Origin: Ignatzschineria ureiclastica
Lineage (GTDB): Bacteria > Pseudomonadota > Gammaproteobacteria > Cardiobacteriales > Wohlfahrtiimonadaceae
Direction of reading: 5' to 3'
Assembly: GCF_003121845.1 (NCBI RefSeq)
Contig: NZ_QEWQ01000006.1
Span: forward strand, 186,001 to 250,000
Length of the DNA: 64,000 nucleotides
Below the pieces are notes generated by a model. The model saw only the letters and a program-made list of their open reading frames with translations. It did no database searches and had not been told where the DNA came from. The position numbers and the translations under genes were made by a program. Positions 10,391-20,194 of this stretch are shown here, piece by piece; positions within the stretch are counted from its first letter, which is position 1, and each line of letters opens with the position of its first letter.

Positions 10391-11860
10391 CTAAACCATC
10401 CATTCACTAAAGTCATCGGGAAATTGTGCGGCACTTAATACAATTTTAGGAAGCTTTAAGGCAATATCCCCATATTGATCGGTAACCATGACCGATTCTT
10501 GCAAGGGTAGTTGGGGAGCACCGATACGTCTTGCTATTCTGATATGCGCCACGACCTCTTCTAAACCAAAGCGGGGCGGTAAATATTCTAAAATTTGCCC
10601 AATACTTAATGCCATATTTCGCGCTATTAAGAGTGACTTCACTTTCTGAGCCAGCTCAAGAATATTCACTGTTTCTAAATAATTGAGTATGGTGGCGCTG
10701 ACCGTACGGCTATTCTTTTGAGTCGTAATCTGACTTATTTCTATCTCTTCGTCAGGCACTCGTAGACGCATCGACATAGGGCTTGTTATCATGGGAACAC
10801 CCGTAGGCAGGGAGAGCGGTAAGGTACAATTTCGAACATCAATACCTTCATTCTTCAACTGCAATAATTGCCGTTCTAATCGCATTATTAACTTCGCTAC
10901 GGCTTGATTATCTTCATAGAGATCGTGTTCAATAAAGGTTCTTAAACTTTCGGTCGTCTTACGCCGAATAGCCCGAACCCTCTCCCCTTCTCGGCTTAAT
11001 ACTTGCGCTAATGAATAGAGATATTTTTGTTGTGGGGGTTTAAGATATTGTCCTAGCTCACTTTGTACTAAATGGCGTAATTGCAATCGAAATTCATTAA
11101 AATGATGAGCATCACAAAGTAACTTATAAAAGCTCTCAAAAGAGCTCCCCGCTTCTGTCTCATTAAATAGGGTTTCTTCAGCTTCTAAAATTTGCGTCAA
11201 AATCTCCCCTTTAGTGCGATTTTGTTCAATCATCTTCATCCGAATAGATTGATCTAATTGACGTATCTCTTCCTCTATTTTTCGAAAATCATCCGTTAAT
11301 TGGGATGCTAGATAGAAGACTTCTAATATTTTTTCACGCTTCTCTTCTGCCTTTAACGGCACAATACCATATTGCTGTAGATCATCAATTTCTCGCTGCA
11401 ATGCAATTTGTTCCGCCTGTAACAACGCAATTCGTTCCTCGACATTTTGCGTCAAAGTAATGGTCAAATCCCGAACAGCCTCTTGTACAATTCGAAAGTG
11501 GGAAGCGGTGGTTCCTAGGCGCCGTTCTTGTAGGGAATAGATGAAACGAAGCGCAACTTCACTCGCATCTGTGGTCAGTAAATGATCATTCGACTCTCTC
11601 AACCATCCCTCATAGATCCAAGCTCGCAAATAATCGCTAGCACTCTGTTCACCCGCATTCCAAAGATCTTGCTGTAATCCTGCTTTGATATAATGATCTA
11701 ACTTTAAACGCGCTTGCGTATAGGGAATCTCTTTATCCTCCGAAAAAAGCGCACTTATAAAAGCTAAAATATAAGGTGCATTATCGGCGCGTAATAATTT
11801 CCAAACAAGACTCTCTTCCTGTTGTATTTTAAATTGTAGCAACTGAGGGATAAAGTTCAT
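10391..11860 (-). CDS. jetA: Wadjet kleisin-like subunit JetA (DUF3375)
   Basis: JetA is the MukF/kleisin-like subunit that bridges the JetC heads and recruits JetB. The protein begins MNFIPQLLQFKIQQEESL, followed by a winged-helix N-terminal domain, a long helical middle (residues ~130-260, Glu/Gln/Arg rich and likely coiled coil) and a C-terminal wing ending in DQYGDIALKLPKI. The longest frame starts 18 codons earlier, but GGAAGAGG lies five bases before the ATG chosen here, and the family normally begins close to this point. The product is about 489 residues. It is the first gene of the four-gene operon, and the 412-base gap before it should hold the promoter. Confidence 0.92.
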   Translation of the reverse strand: MNFIPQLLQFKIQQEESLVWKLLRADNAPYILAFISALFSEDKEIPYTQARLKLDHYIKAGLQQDLWNAGEQSASDYLRAWIYEGWLRESNDHLLTTDASEVALRFIYSLQERRLGTTASHFRIVQEAVRDLTITLTQNVEERIALLQAEQIALQREIDDLQQYGIVPLKAEEKREKILEVFYLASQLTDDFRKIEEEIRQLDQSIRMKMIEQNRTKGEILTQILEAEETLFNETEAGSSFESFYKLLCDAHHFNEFRLQLRHLVQSELGQYLKPPQQKYLYSLAQVLSREGERVRAIRRKTTESLRTFIEHDLYEDNQAVAKLIMRLERQLLQLKNEGIDVRNCTLPLSLPTGVPMITSPMSMRLRVPDEEIEISQITTQKNSRTVSATILNYLETVNILELAQKVKSLLIARNMALSIGQILEYLPPRFGLEEVVAHIRIARRIGAPQLPLQESVMVTDQYGDIALKLPKIVLSAAQFPDDFSEWMV

Positions 11861-12272
11861 AAACGCCTCTTCCATTGTCATTAACAGCACTTTCAATAGC
11901 ACCGAAGAACACAATATAACTTATTGATATTAAATAAGATATTAAAATAGTTATTCTCTCGATTTCTGCTCTTACAGCTCTTCACTATCACATAGAGATC
12001 AATCTCTACAAATAAGGTAATCAAAAATTATCACAGAACTATAACAACGATACTTTACAATAGCGCATCAACTGCTAATTTAAATTTAAATCTCATTGAA
12101 AATCATTGAAGATAACGAACTATAGCTAGTTACATTAAATTTTAGATTTTCCATTCAGCTTGATAATTCTACAATTATCCTATCGCTTTTGTAGGAAGTG
12201 CTTATAATAGAGAGATTGTTCGGCACATCTAAGTGCCAAACTTGTTGTTCTCTATCTACATTTAAAGGCCGT
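11861..12272. other. Divergent AT-rich intergenic region between jetA and the cvfB-like gene
   Basis: No coding sequence or RNA gene was recognised. Both flanking genes are transcribed outward, so it must hold the Wadjet promoter and the promoter of the S1-domain gene. A TATAAT hexamer for the plus-strand gene is listed separately. No convincing paired -35/-10 was found for jetA; the minus strand here is A/T-rich and gives only weak matches. Confidence 0.5.
12203..12208 (+). promoter_or_regulatory. Candidate -10 hexamer for the cvfB-like gene
   Basis: Exact TATAAT, 65 bases before the preferred ATG. There is no good -35 at 16-18 bases. A -10 here lies inside the longest possible reading frame (GTG at 12198), which supports the downstream start. 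Confidence 0.4.
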
Positions 12273-13127
12273 ATGTCTTACTATCACGACAATGAACCCA
12301 AATTAGGGCAGATGAATCGTCTGACCATTATTGAAAAAAACAAAATGGGGCTGATCCTCGAGGGGGATGTTTTACTTCCTGCCAAAGAAATTCCCCACAA
12401 TCAACCGCATCAAGTAGGAAAATGGCTTGATGTTTTTGTCTATCTTGATCATAAGAATGATTATATCGCCACCACAACCCGTCCCTATACGGAAGTAGGG
12501 AAATTTGCCGATCTACAAGTGGTCGAGATTAATGATTATGGGATCTTCTTCGATTGGGGTTTACCGAAAGATCTGATGATGCCCTTTAGTGAAGAGATCG
12601 GTACTCTTCACGCTGGTGACTTTGCCCTTGTATATACTTATATTGATCCTATCTCTGAACGGATTACTGCAAGTATGAAAATCGAGAAATTCCTCGATCA
12701 AAAACCGCATATGTATCAGGACGGTCACGAAGTCTCATTAATCGTGGCAGAGAAAACCGATCTCGGAGTGAAAGTGATTGTGGATCACGCGCATTGGGGC
12801 TTAATCTACCATAACGATGTCATTGGCGATCTTGAAATTGGCGATGAAGTGCCGGGCTTTATTAAATTTGTCCGGGAAGATGATAAGCTCGATGTGATCC
12901 AACGTCCGATCATCAAAACGGCTGAAGCAAGAGAGAGTTTAGAGGAAGCGATTTTACGGAAATTGAGCGAATATCGCGGTAAGATGCCTTTAGGCGATAA
13001 GAGTAGCCCTGAAGAGATTCATAAAGCATTCGGTGTCAGTAAATCAGCCTTTAAAAAAGCATTAGGGGCGCTCTTTAAAGATCGGAAAATTTTGGTGTCT
13101 GATCACGAAGTGATTAAGAAGATTTAA
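12273..13127 (+). CDS. S1-domain RNA-binding protein, CvfB/YitL family
   Basis: The 284-residue product starts MSYYHDNEPKLGQMNRLTI, the usual opening of the CvfB/YitL family. Tandem S1/OB-fold domains follow, such as LQVVEINDYGIFFDWGLPKDLMMPF and the later GVKVIVDHAHWGLIYHNDV, and then a C-terminal winged helix (GDKSSPEEIHKAFGVSKSAFKKAL). Family members bind RNA and modulate virulence or translation-related processes in other bacteria; the target here is unknown. A GTG 25 codons upstream is in frame, but the segment between is not conserved-looking and contains the -10 hexamer. The chosen ATG has AAAGG four bases before it. The gene is monocistronic, convergent with the AGCS symporter. Confidence 0.85.
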   Translation: MSYYHDNEPKLGQMNRLTIIEKNKMGLILEGDVLLPAKEIPHNQPHQVGKWLDVFVYLDHKNDYIATTTRPYTEVGKFADLQVVEINDYGIFFDWGLPKDLMMPFSEEIGTLHAGDFALVYTYIDPISERITASMKIEKFLDQKPHMYQDGHEVSLIVAEKTDLGVKVIVDHAHWGLIYHNDVIGDLEIGDEVPGFIKFVREDDKLDVIQRPIIKTAEARESLEEAILRKLSEYRGKMPLGDKSSPEEIHKAFGVSKSAFKKALGALFKDRKILVSDHEVIKKI

Positions 13128-13129
13128 TC

Positions 13130-13424
13130 ATCCGCTTTTACTTAAAATCATTCAGACAATCTCTCGCATCGCCGGGGCAAATGATCCCGTTCTTACCGCA
13201 ATCGTGCGCCGGCAGTTGTGGCATTTCCTCATACCGAGAGATTGATCTTCGTTCCTCCGCGGGCGCGGAATTTGTCTGGCTTTGCAAGCATTCCCTCCCG
13301 CCGGGCATCAGCTTTTATTTGGAATAACTAAGAAGAGCTATTCCATCGCCGGGGCGAAATATCCCGTTCTTACCGTAATCGTGCGCCGGCAAATGAGGCA
13401 TTTCCTCATACCGAGAGATTGATC
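13130..13424. repeat. 177-bp direct tandem repeat, about 1.7 copies, GC-richer than surroundings
   Basis: Two blocks of about 81 bases (13167-13247 and 13344-13424) are nearly identical. Each begins CATCGCCGGGGC, passes through ATCCCGTTCTTACCG and GTGCGCCGGC, and ends CCGAGAGATTGATC. They are exactly 177 bases apart. Weaker similarity (ATCNGCTTTTA) extends upstream of both. Between them is a GC-rich stretch with CCGCGGGCGCGGAA and CCCGCCGGGCAT. No ORF fits. The repeat fills the gap between convergent genes and is unrelated to the TATAGTAA element family. Confidence 0.75.
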
Positions 13425-13454
13425 ATCACTCATCACCTAAAGGCTTTGAATCTC

Positions 13455-14900
13455 CTACTGAGGCATTGCTTTAAAGTAAGGATCATCTACTGCATCGATA
13501 TTCTCTGGCATTTCATTTTGCCAACATTCGGTGCCGGTAATCGTGGGGAAGTCATCCACGTAGAATACAGGATCAAGCCCTGCTTTTCGCTGTAGCACAT
13601 AATCTTTAAAGAGAATCATCACTGTGGGCGTTAAACGAAGTAATGCAATCGCATTCATCAACATCATAAGCCCGATCATCAGGTCGATACATTCCCAAAT
13701 AAAACTGGCCTCAATAAAGGGACCTAACATCAACATCAATAGAAATAAAACGCGATAGCCAAAGAGCATTCCTCGTTTTTTACTCAGAAATACGAGATTA
13801 CTTTCCCCGTAATAGTAATTACTAATCACCGAGGTAAAGGCAAAAAGGAAAAGGGAAATAGAGACTAAATAAGGTGCAAGGCTTCCTATATGAATCGCCA
13901 TTGAGGCTTGTGTGAGTAGAATGCCATTCGGCACACCTTGACCATATAAACCTGAAATTAAGATGATAAATGCCGTCATTGTACTGACTACCATCGTATC
14001 GACAAATACCCCTAAACTCTGAACAAATCCCTGCTTTGCCGGATGTGAAACATTAGCACTCGCACCTGCACTCGCAATCGAACCCGTACCTGCTTCATTC
14101 GAAAAGATCCCTCGGCGTGTTCCTTGTACAAGGGCAATGCCAATACCGCCTCCTAATAACTCTTTTACCCCAAGTGCATTGTTGATAATCAGGGACAATA
14201 TATCGGGTAATAGATTGATATTCCGTAATAGAATATAACCACTGATCCCCAGATAGATCAGAAGCATCAAAGGTACTAAAATCTCAGTCACGTGGACAAT
14301 GCGGCGCACGCCGCCGAGGATAATGATCCCGGTGATTAATACCAAAAACATCACCACCCACTCTTCATCAAGTGAGAAGACCATACTGAAAGATTCAGCG
14401 ATAATATTCGATTGCACTAAAGTAAAGAGCGTTCCAAAACTGACAATGAGCAGTAGCGCAAATAAAATCGCATATACGCGCCAGCCCAAGGCGTTATGAA
14501 TATAATAGGCCGCGCCCCCTCGATAGAGATCACCATCTTTCACTTTATAGAGTTGCCCAAGGCTATTTTCGGCAAAGGATGTAGCCATCCCTAAGAAAGC
14601 CACACACCACATCCAAAAAACAGCACCCGGCCCGCCGATACTAATCGCTAAGGCGACCCCTAAGATATTACTCGAACCAATTCGGCTCGCTAAACTTAAA
14701 CTAAAGGATTGAAAAGGGGAAATCCCTTGACCATTATGTGGTCGCTCACGCAATAGTCGCCACATCTCTTTAAAGCAGCGTAATTGAATACAAGCGGTTT
14801 TGATTGTAAAAAAAACACCCACCAAAATTAAAAGCAGTACTAATGGATAGGACCACAATAATTCATTTGCGCTATAGAGAATATGCTTGATGACCTCCAT
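13455..14900 (-). CDS. Sodium:alanine/glycine symporter, AGCS family
   Basis: This is an inner-membrane amino-acid:cation symporter of about 481 residues with roughly ten hydrophobic spans. Family hallmarks include SLASRIGSSNILGVALAISIGGPGAVFWMW near residues 70-100, AAYYIHNALGWR, and GTRRGIFSNEAGTGSIASA around 270-290. Substrate is probably alanine or glycine by family, not by direct evidence. The longest frame starts at a TTG six codons upstream, but GGTGGAGG lies just before the ATG chosen here, a nearly ideal Shine-Dalgarno. The hydrophilic C-terminal tail ends DDPYFKAMPQ. No operon partner is visible. Confidence 0.9.
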   Translation of the reverse strand: MEVIKHILYSANELLWSYPLVLLLILVGVFFTIKTACIQLRCFKEMWRLLRERPHNGQGISPFQSFSLSLASRIGSSNILGVALAISIGGPGAVFWMWCVAFLGMATSFAENSLGQLYKVKDGDLYRGGAAYYIHNALGWRVYAILFALLLIVSFGTLFTLVQSNIIAESFSMVFSLDEEWVVMFLVLITGIIILGGVRRIVHVTEILVPLMLLIYLGISGYILLRNINLLPDILSLIINNALGVKELLGGGIGIALVQGTRRGIFSNEAGTGSIASAGASANVSHPAKQGFVQSLGVFVDTMVVSTMTAFIILISGLYGQGVPNGILLTQASMAIHIGSLAPYLVSISLFLFAFTSVISNYYYGESNLVFLSKKRGMLFGYRVLFLLMLMLGPFIEASFIWECIDLMIGLMMLMNAIALLRLTPTVMILFKDYVLQRKAGLDPVFYVDDFPTITGTECWQNEMPENIDAVDDPYFKAMPQ

Positions 14901-15060
14901 TTTACCTCCACCGCTCAACAGAGCACCTTGCTAATATCCCCTTATCATAAATAAATATATGTAAACTATATTCAAGACCCCTCTATCCATTCCTGACAAA
15001 TCCATTTTATTGCCTAGAACTAAACACAAGTCAAATATAACGTTATGATTTTATTGGAAA

Positions 15061-15233
15061 TAACATAACTTTGGTTTAATAAAAATGTTTTATATCGCTT
15101 GTGTGGAATTTTAAAAGTAGATAAAACTGTACTAAACAACCCTTGCAAGATGCCGAATAGAACAGCATCCTCCCTTATTACAGCTGATGTGCCGGCATTT
15201 CAATAATGCTTATTTTAAGCCGATCTTACTATA
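15061..15233 (-). mobile_element. MITE-like element (copy B), long form
   Basis: Minus-strand copy of the TATAGTAA element. Its right end on the plus strand reads CTTATTTTAAGCCGATC-TTACTATA, and the inner arms GATGCCG and GCCGGCAT are kept. It is diverged at the other end (TAACATAACTTTGG in place of TATAGTAAATTTGG). It lies between the AGCS gene start and the osmC-like gene end. No coding capacity. Confidence 0.7.
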
Positions 15234-15268
15234 ATCTGCTTCTAGGGTTATCATTGTGAATGGTTATG

Positions 15269-15733
15269 TTAAGATTTTGCGCTGGTACAGCGGTAATCTA
15301 TTTCAATCGTCGATTCCGGTGTATTCGCAAGCGTTGCTGCAACCGGGCAATGGCTCTCCACATAAGCAATCAAGGTATCAATATCTTCTGATGTTGCAGG
15401 GCTCTCAATATGATAGAGAGTACGAAGCGCACTAAAGCCTATCGGAACAGTCGGATCGCCCATAAACCCCGCAGGATCAAAATCGCCCTCTACTTCAACC
15501 GATAGATGACTTAAAGGAATCTGTAAATTTTTAGCCGTTTCTTGTAAGACAATACTTTTACAACTACTTAATGCCGCGAGTAATAACTCAATCGGCATCA
15601 TCCCACTATCTTTCCCCATCGGTGCCGGCTCATCAGCGATAATGGTATGGTCTCTAGCAGTAATCTCTACCTGACAGCCCTGTTGCATTACAGATTTAGC
15701 GCGATAAATACCCGCTCTTTTTCGTCTCATCAT
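15269..15733 (-). CDS. OsmC/Ohr-family peroxiredoxin-like protein
   Basis: The 154-residue cytoplasmic protein belongs to the OsmC/YhfA family. The two conserved cysteines are present: one in ALSSCKSIVLQE on the long central helix and one in VESHCPVAATL. In Ohr/OsmC enzymes this pair reduces organic hydroperoxides, but YhfA-type members have no settled function. The substrate-pocket phrase MGKDSGMMPIELLLAALSSC is typical. ATG at this position has GGAG seven bases upstream; the longest frame adds 15 basic residues (MHNARGKRGERW) with no ribosome site. Flanked by a repeat element downstream. Confidence 0.85.
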   Translation of the reverse strand: MMRRKRAGIYRAKSVMQQGCQVEITARDHTIIADEPAPMGKDSGMMPIELLLAALSSCKSIVLQETAKNLQIPLSHLSVEVEGDFDPAGFMGDPTVPIGFSALRTLYHIESPATSEDIDTLIAYVESHCPVAATLANTPESTIEIDYRCTSAKS

Positions 15734-15903
15734 TGTTATTCTCCATCGTTCACCTCTCTTCCCCCTTGCATTATGCACACTATAAATAAGGCATCAAATA
15801 CTACGGGTTATAGAAGTTTCTCAATTTTTATCTGAAACTAGAATCTCATTCACCATTATGATCGGTTTTTCCCATAAATGCTATGTTAGCACCGAGTTTA
15901 TGA

Positions 15904-15941
15904 TAAATAAAAACCTTGCCTATCCTAAGATAGACAAGGTT
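15904..15941 (-). terminator. Rho-independent terminator of clpB
   Basis: A 13-bp stem with one mismatch (AACCTTGTCTATC paired with GATAGGCAAGGTT) is followed on the minus strand by TTTTTATTT, 44 bases after the clpB stop. Confidence 0.85.
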
Positions 15942-15984
15942 GATTATCAATTATACAAAATGATACAAGATCAAGTAATATCAA

Positions 15985-18600
15985 TTACTCAACAATGATT
16001 TCGGCATCGATAATATCCATATTCAGATCGCCATCGATAATCACTGTATCGCCACCTTTAAATTCTCCACGTAAGAATGCTTTCGCAAGTGGATTTTCAA
16101 GATGCGTTTGGATTGCACGTTTCAATGGACGCGCACCAAAGACAGGGTCGTAACCAATTTCACCTAATTTATCGAGGCCTTCCTCTGTCACCGTTAAGAT
16201 CACATCGTGCTCAAGCAAACGTTTAACAACACGATTCACCTGTAATTTAGCAATCGCGCGGATATGTTCTTTTCCTAATGGATGGAAGACGACAATATCA
16301 TCAATACGGTTGATAAACTCTGGGCGGAAATGTTGACCGACCACATCCATCACTGATTCGCGCATTGCTAGATATTGATCTTTTTCACTCAAATCGCTTA
16401 GGCGACTTGCTTGCTCTTGAATCAGATGTGAGCCTAAGTTCGAGGTCATAATAATAACGGTATTTTTGAAATCTACCGTACGACCTTGACCATCGGTTAA
16501 GCGACCATCATCTAATACCTGTAATAAGATATTAAAGACATCAGGATGCGCTTTCTCCACTTCATCAAGCAGAATGACAGAGTAAGGGCGACGACGAACC
16601 GCTTCTGTTAAGTAACCGCCCTCTTCATAACCCACATATCCTGGAGGCGCACCGATTAAGCGCGCAACCGAGTGTTTCTCCATAAACTCAGACATATCTA
16701 AACGAAGCATTGCATTCTCATCATCAAAGAGGAATGTGGCCAATGTTTTTGTTAATTCTGTTTTACCCACACCGGTTGGGCCTAAGAAAAGGAATGAACC
16801 GATTGGACGATTAGGATCTGATAATCCCGCACGAGAACGGCGCACCGCATCGGATACTGCTGTAATAGCCTCTTTCTGACCGATGACATTCTCACCGAGA
16901 ACTTCTTCCATCCGAAGCAATTTTTCCCGCTCCCCTTCCATCATTCGACTCACAGGAATACCGGTCCATTTAGAAACGACGTCAGCAATCTCATTCGCCG
17001 TTACTTTAGTACGAACAAGTTTATGTTCCCGCTCTTCGTGATTTTCGGCTGCTTGTGACTCTTTCAATTGACGCTCAAGCTCAGGAATACGACCATATTG
17101 CAGCTCACTCATTTTCGCAAGATCACCGCTACGTTTCGCCGCTTCAAGCTCAATACGCGCTTGATCGAGATCCTCTTTCAGAGAGGTTGCCCCTTGCATT
17201 AAGCTCTTCTCAATTTTCCAAACCTCTTCAAGGTCGGCATACTCTTTCTCTAATTTAGAGAGCTCTGTTTCTAAGGTTTCAAGGCGTTTTTTAGACGCAT
17301 CATCGGTCTCTTTCTTAATCGCTTCCCGCTCAATTTTGAGCTGGATAATGCGGCGATCGAGTTTATCCATCGCTTCCGGTTTAGAATCGATCTCCATACG
17401 AATTTGGCTTCCCGCCTCATCAATCAGGTCAATCGCTTTATCTGGCAATTGTCGATCGGTAATATAACGATGAGAAAGCGTTGCGGCTGCGACAATCGCA
17501 GGGTCGGTAATCTCAACACCGTGATGAATCTCATACCGCTCTTTCAATCCACGCAGAATCGCAATGGTATCTTCCACCGTAGGTTCTTCCACTAATACCT
17601 GTTGGAAACGGCGCTCAAGCGCGGCATCTTTTTCGATATATTCCCGATATTCATTCAGTGTGGTTGCTCCGATACAGTGCAGTTCACCACGAGAGAGCGC
17701 AGGTTTGAGTAAGTTACCGGCATCCATCGCGCCATCTGTTTTACCTGCTCCGACCATCATATGAATCTCATCGATAAAGAGAATCACTTGACCATCGGCT
17801 TTTTCTAACTCATTTAAAACCGCTTTTAAGCGCTCTTCAAATTCACCGCGGAATTTAGCACCGGCAATTAACGCGCCTAAATCTAATGATAAAACACGTT
17901 TTCCTTTCAATCCTTCCGGTACTTCGCCATTCACGATACGTTGGGCAAGCCCTTCCACGATCGCAGTTTTACCCACACCAGGTTCCCCGATTAATACGGG
18001 ATTATTTTTGGTACGGCGAGATAATACTTGAATAGCACGACGAATCTCATCATCACGCCCGATCACAGGATCGAGTTTACCAAGCTCTGCACGCTCAGTT
18101 AAATCTACCGTATATTTATTCAATGCTTCACGTTTCTCTTCTGCATTAGGATCTTGCACGCTTTCACCTCCGCGAATCGCATCAATTGCACGATTTAAAA
18201 CCTCTTTATTGACACCGCACTCTTTGAGAATTTCGGCTAATTTCTTATTCTCATCTAATACCCCTAATACAAATACCTCAGATGAGAGATAGCCATCACC
18301 GCGTTTATGCATCTCTTTTTCAGAGGCGACTAAAACACGCTGTAAATTTTGACTAATATGAATATCATTACTGCCCGAAATTTTCGGGAATTTTTCAATC
18401 TCTTCATTCACTTTCTGGTTTAAAAGCGCAATATTCGCGCGACATTGCCGGAAAAGTGGCAAAATTGAACCCTCACGCTGATTGATCATCGTGCTTAAAA
18501 TATGTTCTGGTTCAATATATTGATTATCATTGGTTAACGCTAATGTTTGCGCACCACTTAACGCATTTAAAAATGCTTGTGTAAATTTATCTTGGTTCAT
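15985..18600 (-). CDS. clpB: ATP-dependent disaggregase ClpB
   Basis: ClpB is the hexameric AAA+ chaperone that, with DnaK, pulls polypeptides out of aggregates in the cytosol. The 871-residue protein has the N-terminal Clp_N repeats (residues 1-145), AAA1 with Walker A GEPGVGKT at 205-212, and the coiled-coil middle domain (about 400-530) that distinguishes ClpB from ClpA/ClpC. AAA2 follows, with Walker A GPTGVGKT near 605, then the C-terminal D2-small domain. Length is within the normal range. GGGAGA precedes the ATG by six bases. A consensus heat-shock promoter lies 115-142 bases upstream and a terminator follows, so the gene is a single-gene heat-shock unit. Confidence 0.98.
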   Translation of the reverse strand: MNQDKFTQAFLNALSGAQTLALTNDNQYIEPEHILSTMINQREGSILPLFRQCRANIALLNQKVNEEIEKFPKISGSNDIHISQNLQRVLVASEKEMHKRGDGYLSSEVFVLGVLDENKKLAEILKECGVNKEVLNRAIDAIRGGESVQDPNAEEKREALNKYTVDLTERAELGKLDPVIGRDDEIRRAIQVLSRRTKNNPVLIGEPGVGKTAIVEGLAQRIVNGEVPEGLKGKRVLSLDLGALIAGAKFRGEFEERLKAVLNELEKADGQVILFIDEIHMMVGAGKTDGAMDAGNLLKPALSRGELHCIGATTLNEYREYIEKDAALERRFQQVLVEEPTVEDTIAILRGLKERYEIHHGVEITDPAIVAAATLSHRYITDRQLPDKAIDLIDEAGSQIRMEIDSKPEAMDKLDRRIIQLKIEREAIKKETDDASKKRLETLETELSKLEKEYADLEEVWKIEKSLMQGATSLKEDLDQARIELEAAKRSGDLAKMSELQYGRIPELERQLKESQAAENHEEREHKLVRTKVTANEIADVVSKWTGIPVSRMMEGEREKLLRMEEVLGENVIGQKEAITAVSDAVRRSRAGLSDPNRPIGSFLFLGPTGVGKTELTKTLATFLFDDENAMLRLDMSEFMEKHSVARLIGAPPGYVGYEEGGYLTEAVRRRPYSVILLDEVEKAHPDVFNILLQVLDDGRLTDGQGRTVDFKNTVIIMTSNLGSHLIQEQASRLSDLSEKDQYLAMRESVMDVVGQHFRPEFINRIDDIVVFHPLGKEHIRAIAKLQVNRVVKRLLEHDVILTVTEEGLDKLGEIGYDPVFGARPLKRAIQTHLENPLAKAFLRGEFKGGDTVIIDGDLNMDIIDAEIIVE

Positions 18601-18714
18601 CCAAAATCTCCCTATAAGTTTATTGATCGTAGCTGGGGATTGTTGGAACCTAATACTCTATTCTTATCCTACACACTTTCTTAAGTCATTAGATTATTCC
18701 CCTTACGTATCACA

Positions 18715-18742
18715 AAATGGGGGCTAACTTTCACTTTTCAAG
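18715..18742 (-). promoter_or_regulatory. Sigma-32 heat-shock promoter of clpB
   Basis: On the minus strand CTTGAA is followed after 14 bases by CCCCATTT, matching the RpoH consensus (CTTGAA, 13-17 bases, CCCCATnT) at every fixed position. Transcription would start near 18707, giving a leader of roughly 105 bases. Confidence 0.85.
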
Positions 18743-18751
18743 AAATTTTGA

Positions 18752-18791
18752 CAAAAAAAGACAAAATTTATGGTAATAAAGCCATAAATTT
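18752..18791 (-). terminator. Probable terminator downstream of the ankyrin gene
   Basis: Perfect 10-bp arms (AAATTTATGG / CCATAAATTT) around an 8-base loop, followed on the minus strand by TGTCTTTTTTTG. It is AT-rich and hence a weaker stem. It would separate ankyrin-gene transcripts from the clpB promoter just beyond. Confidence 0.5.
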
Positions 18792-18924
18792 ATTGACAAG
18801 TCTCTTTTTTACTTCATCTAATTTATTTGCAATATATTTGCACTATTTTTACCACTTTCTGATGAAATTGATCCGATCGACCTTTAGATCAATCTTAAGA
18901 TCCTAACTTAAGATTAAGTAAGCC

Positions 18925-20154
18925 TTAAGCTTGCTCCGAAAGCAGTGCAACCATTGCACTATTGCCTTTCTCTTTGGCTAAATCAATAGCGGTAATGCCG
19001 GCTTTATTCGCTTGATAAGGATCACTTCCCGCTAACAGAAGCGCTTTAGCAATATTGAGTTCACCCATAGCGCTCGCACGATGAAGTGCCGTAAAGCCCA
19101 ATTGATCCTCTAATAGGGGATCAGCACCGAGTGTTAATAACGTATGGACCCCTTTCTCTGAACGTAATTCAACCGCATCCATCAAGGGCGTTGTTTGTGA
19201 CAAGGAATAAGCATTGATATCCACACCGTTATCGGCAAGCAATTCCATCATCTCAAAATGATCGGTATAGAGTGCCCAATGAATCGGGGTAAAGCCATCT
19301 TGTGCGATCACATTGGGATCAACCCAATTTTGAGAGAGAATGAGCTTCACGCTCTCCTTATCATCATTGGCAATGGCAATATGGTAAGCGGTTGTTGAAC
19401 GAATAATGCCCCCTTGCGCCGGGAAAATAGCATCTTCGGCAAAGACTCCAACTTTGGCTTTATGGCCACAAAAGGCAAATGCCCAAACAGCCGCGCGATT
19501 AGGGTCCGATTCAAGTTCATTGAGCAACGGCACCGGCGCACTCTCGCCTAACACGTGGCTTAACATTAGAAAATTTACTAGTGCAATGGTCTGATTCTCT
19601 GTTTCAAACTCCTCTAAAATCGCCCCCTCAATCTCCGTTATCAAGAGCTGATGAGGCGTTAATTCCACCTTTGCCCTTGCCACTAATTGCCGAGACCAAC
19701 TGCGCACAAAGTAGATATAACCCCCATCGAAGAAGATCGCCCAACGATCCTCCGGCGTTTGTGGCACAAAGAGTGAGCCTGGATAGAGCTTCTCAACCGT
19801 CTCATAAGAGAGTTCACAAGGAACTCGTCGAATTGTCTCTACAGATACCGGTTCGATAAGACTTCCGAAATGCCCGTCATCCTGATCTGTATCGCGCTTA
19901 TCCATATTGCTCTTGTCAGTATCACCATTATTCTCATCATTGCCACGATTCTCCGGCGATTCCCCCGGCAATAATCCGCTAAAGGTCGCCCCATCTTCTA
20001 AACTATAACTGTCCAAATGTTTGAGCGCGATTTCCCCCACATCACTTGCCAATTGAAATGTAATAGGACGAAGATCTAACAACGGCACACCGTAAGGATT
20101 ACGGTCATAACGAATCCAAGGAAGCTGTGTTGCGCTATCTTTAATCTGAGTCAT
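18925..20154 (-). CDS. Ankyrin-repeat protein with N-terminal domain of unknown function
   Basis: The 409-residue protein has no signal peptide or membrane segment. The C-terminal 150-170 residues hold about four ankyrin repeats, for example DGFTPIHWALYTDHFEMMELL, TPLMDAVELRSEKGVHTLL and LGFTALHRASAMGELNIAKALL. These form a protein-binding solenoid. The N-terminal 240 residues contain an acidic, Asn/Asp-rich linker (around 70-95: NRGNDENNGDTDKSNMDKRD) and a globular part with RWAIFFDGGYIYFVRSWSRQL that I do not recognise. AAAGG lies before the ATG. It is transcribed toward clpB but is separated by a likely terminator. Function unknown. Confidence 0.8.
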   Translation of the reverse strand: MTQIKDSATQLPWIRYDRNPYGVPLLDLRPITFQLASDVGEIALKHLDSYSLEDGATFSGLLPGESPENRGNDENNGDTDKSNMDKRDTDQDDGHFGSLIEPVSVETIRRVPCELSYETVEKLYPGSLFVPQTPEDRWAIFFDGGYIYFVRSWSRQLVARAKVELTPHQLLITEIEGAILEEFETENQTIALVNFLMLSHVLGESAPVPLLNELESDPNRAAVWAFAFCGHKAKVGVFAEDAIFPAQGGIIRSTTAYHIAIANDDKESVKLILSQNWVDPNVIAQDGFTPIHWALYTDHFEMMELLADNGVDINAYSLSQTTPLMDAVELRSEKGVHTLLTLGADPLLEDQLGFTALHRASAMGELNIAKALLLAGSDPYQANKAGITAIDLAKEKGNSAMVALLSEQA

Positions 20155-20194
20155 AAATATAGAACCTTTTGCGACAAAGTGGGAAAAGAGATTA

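Noticed and set aside
11861-11914. Upstream start of jetA giving MCSSVLLKVLL...
   Set aside because: No ribosome site; the hydrophobic extension is not part of the DUF3375 family and the internal ATG has GGAAGAGG.
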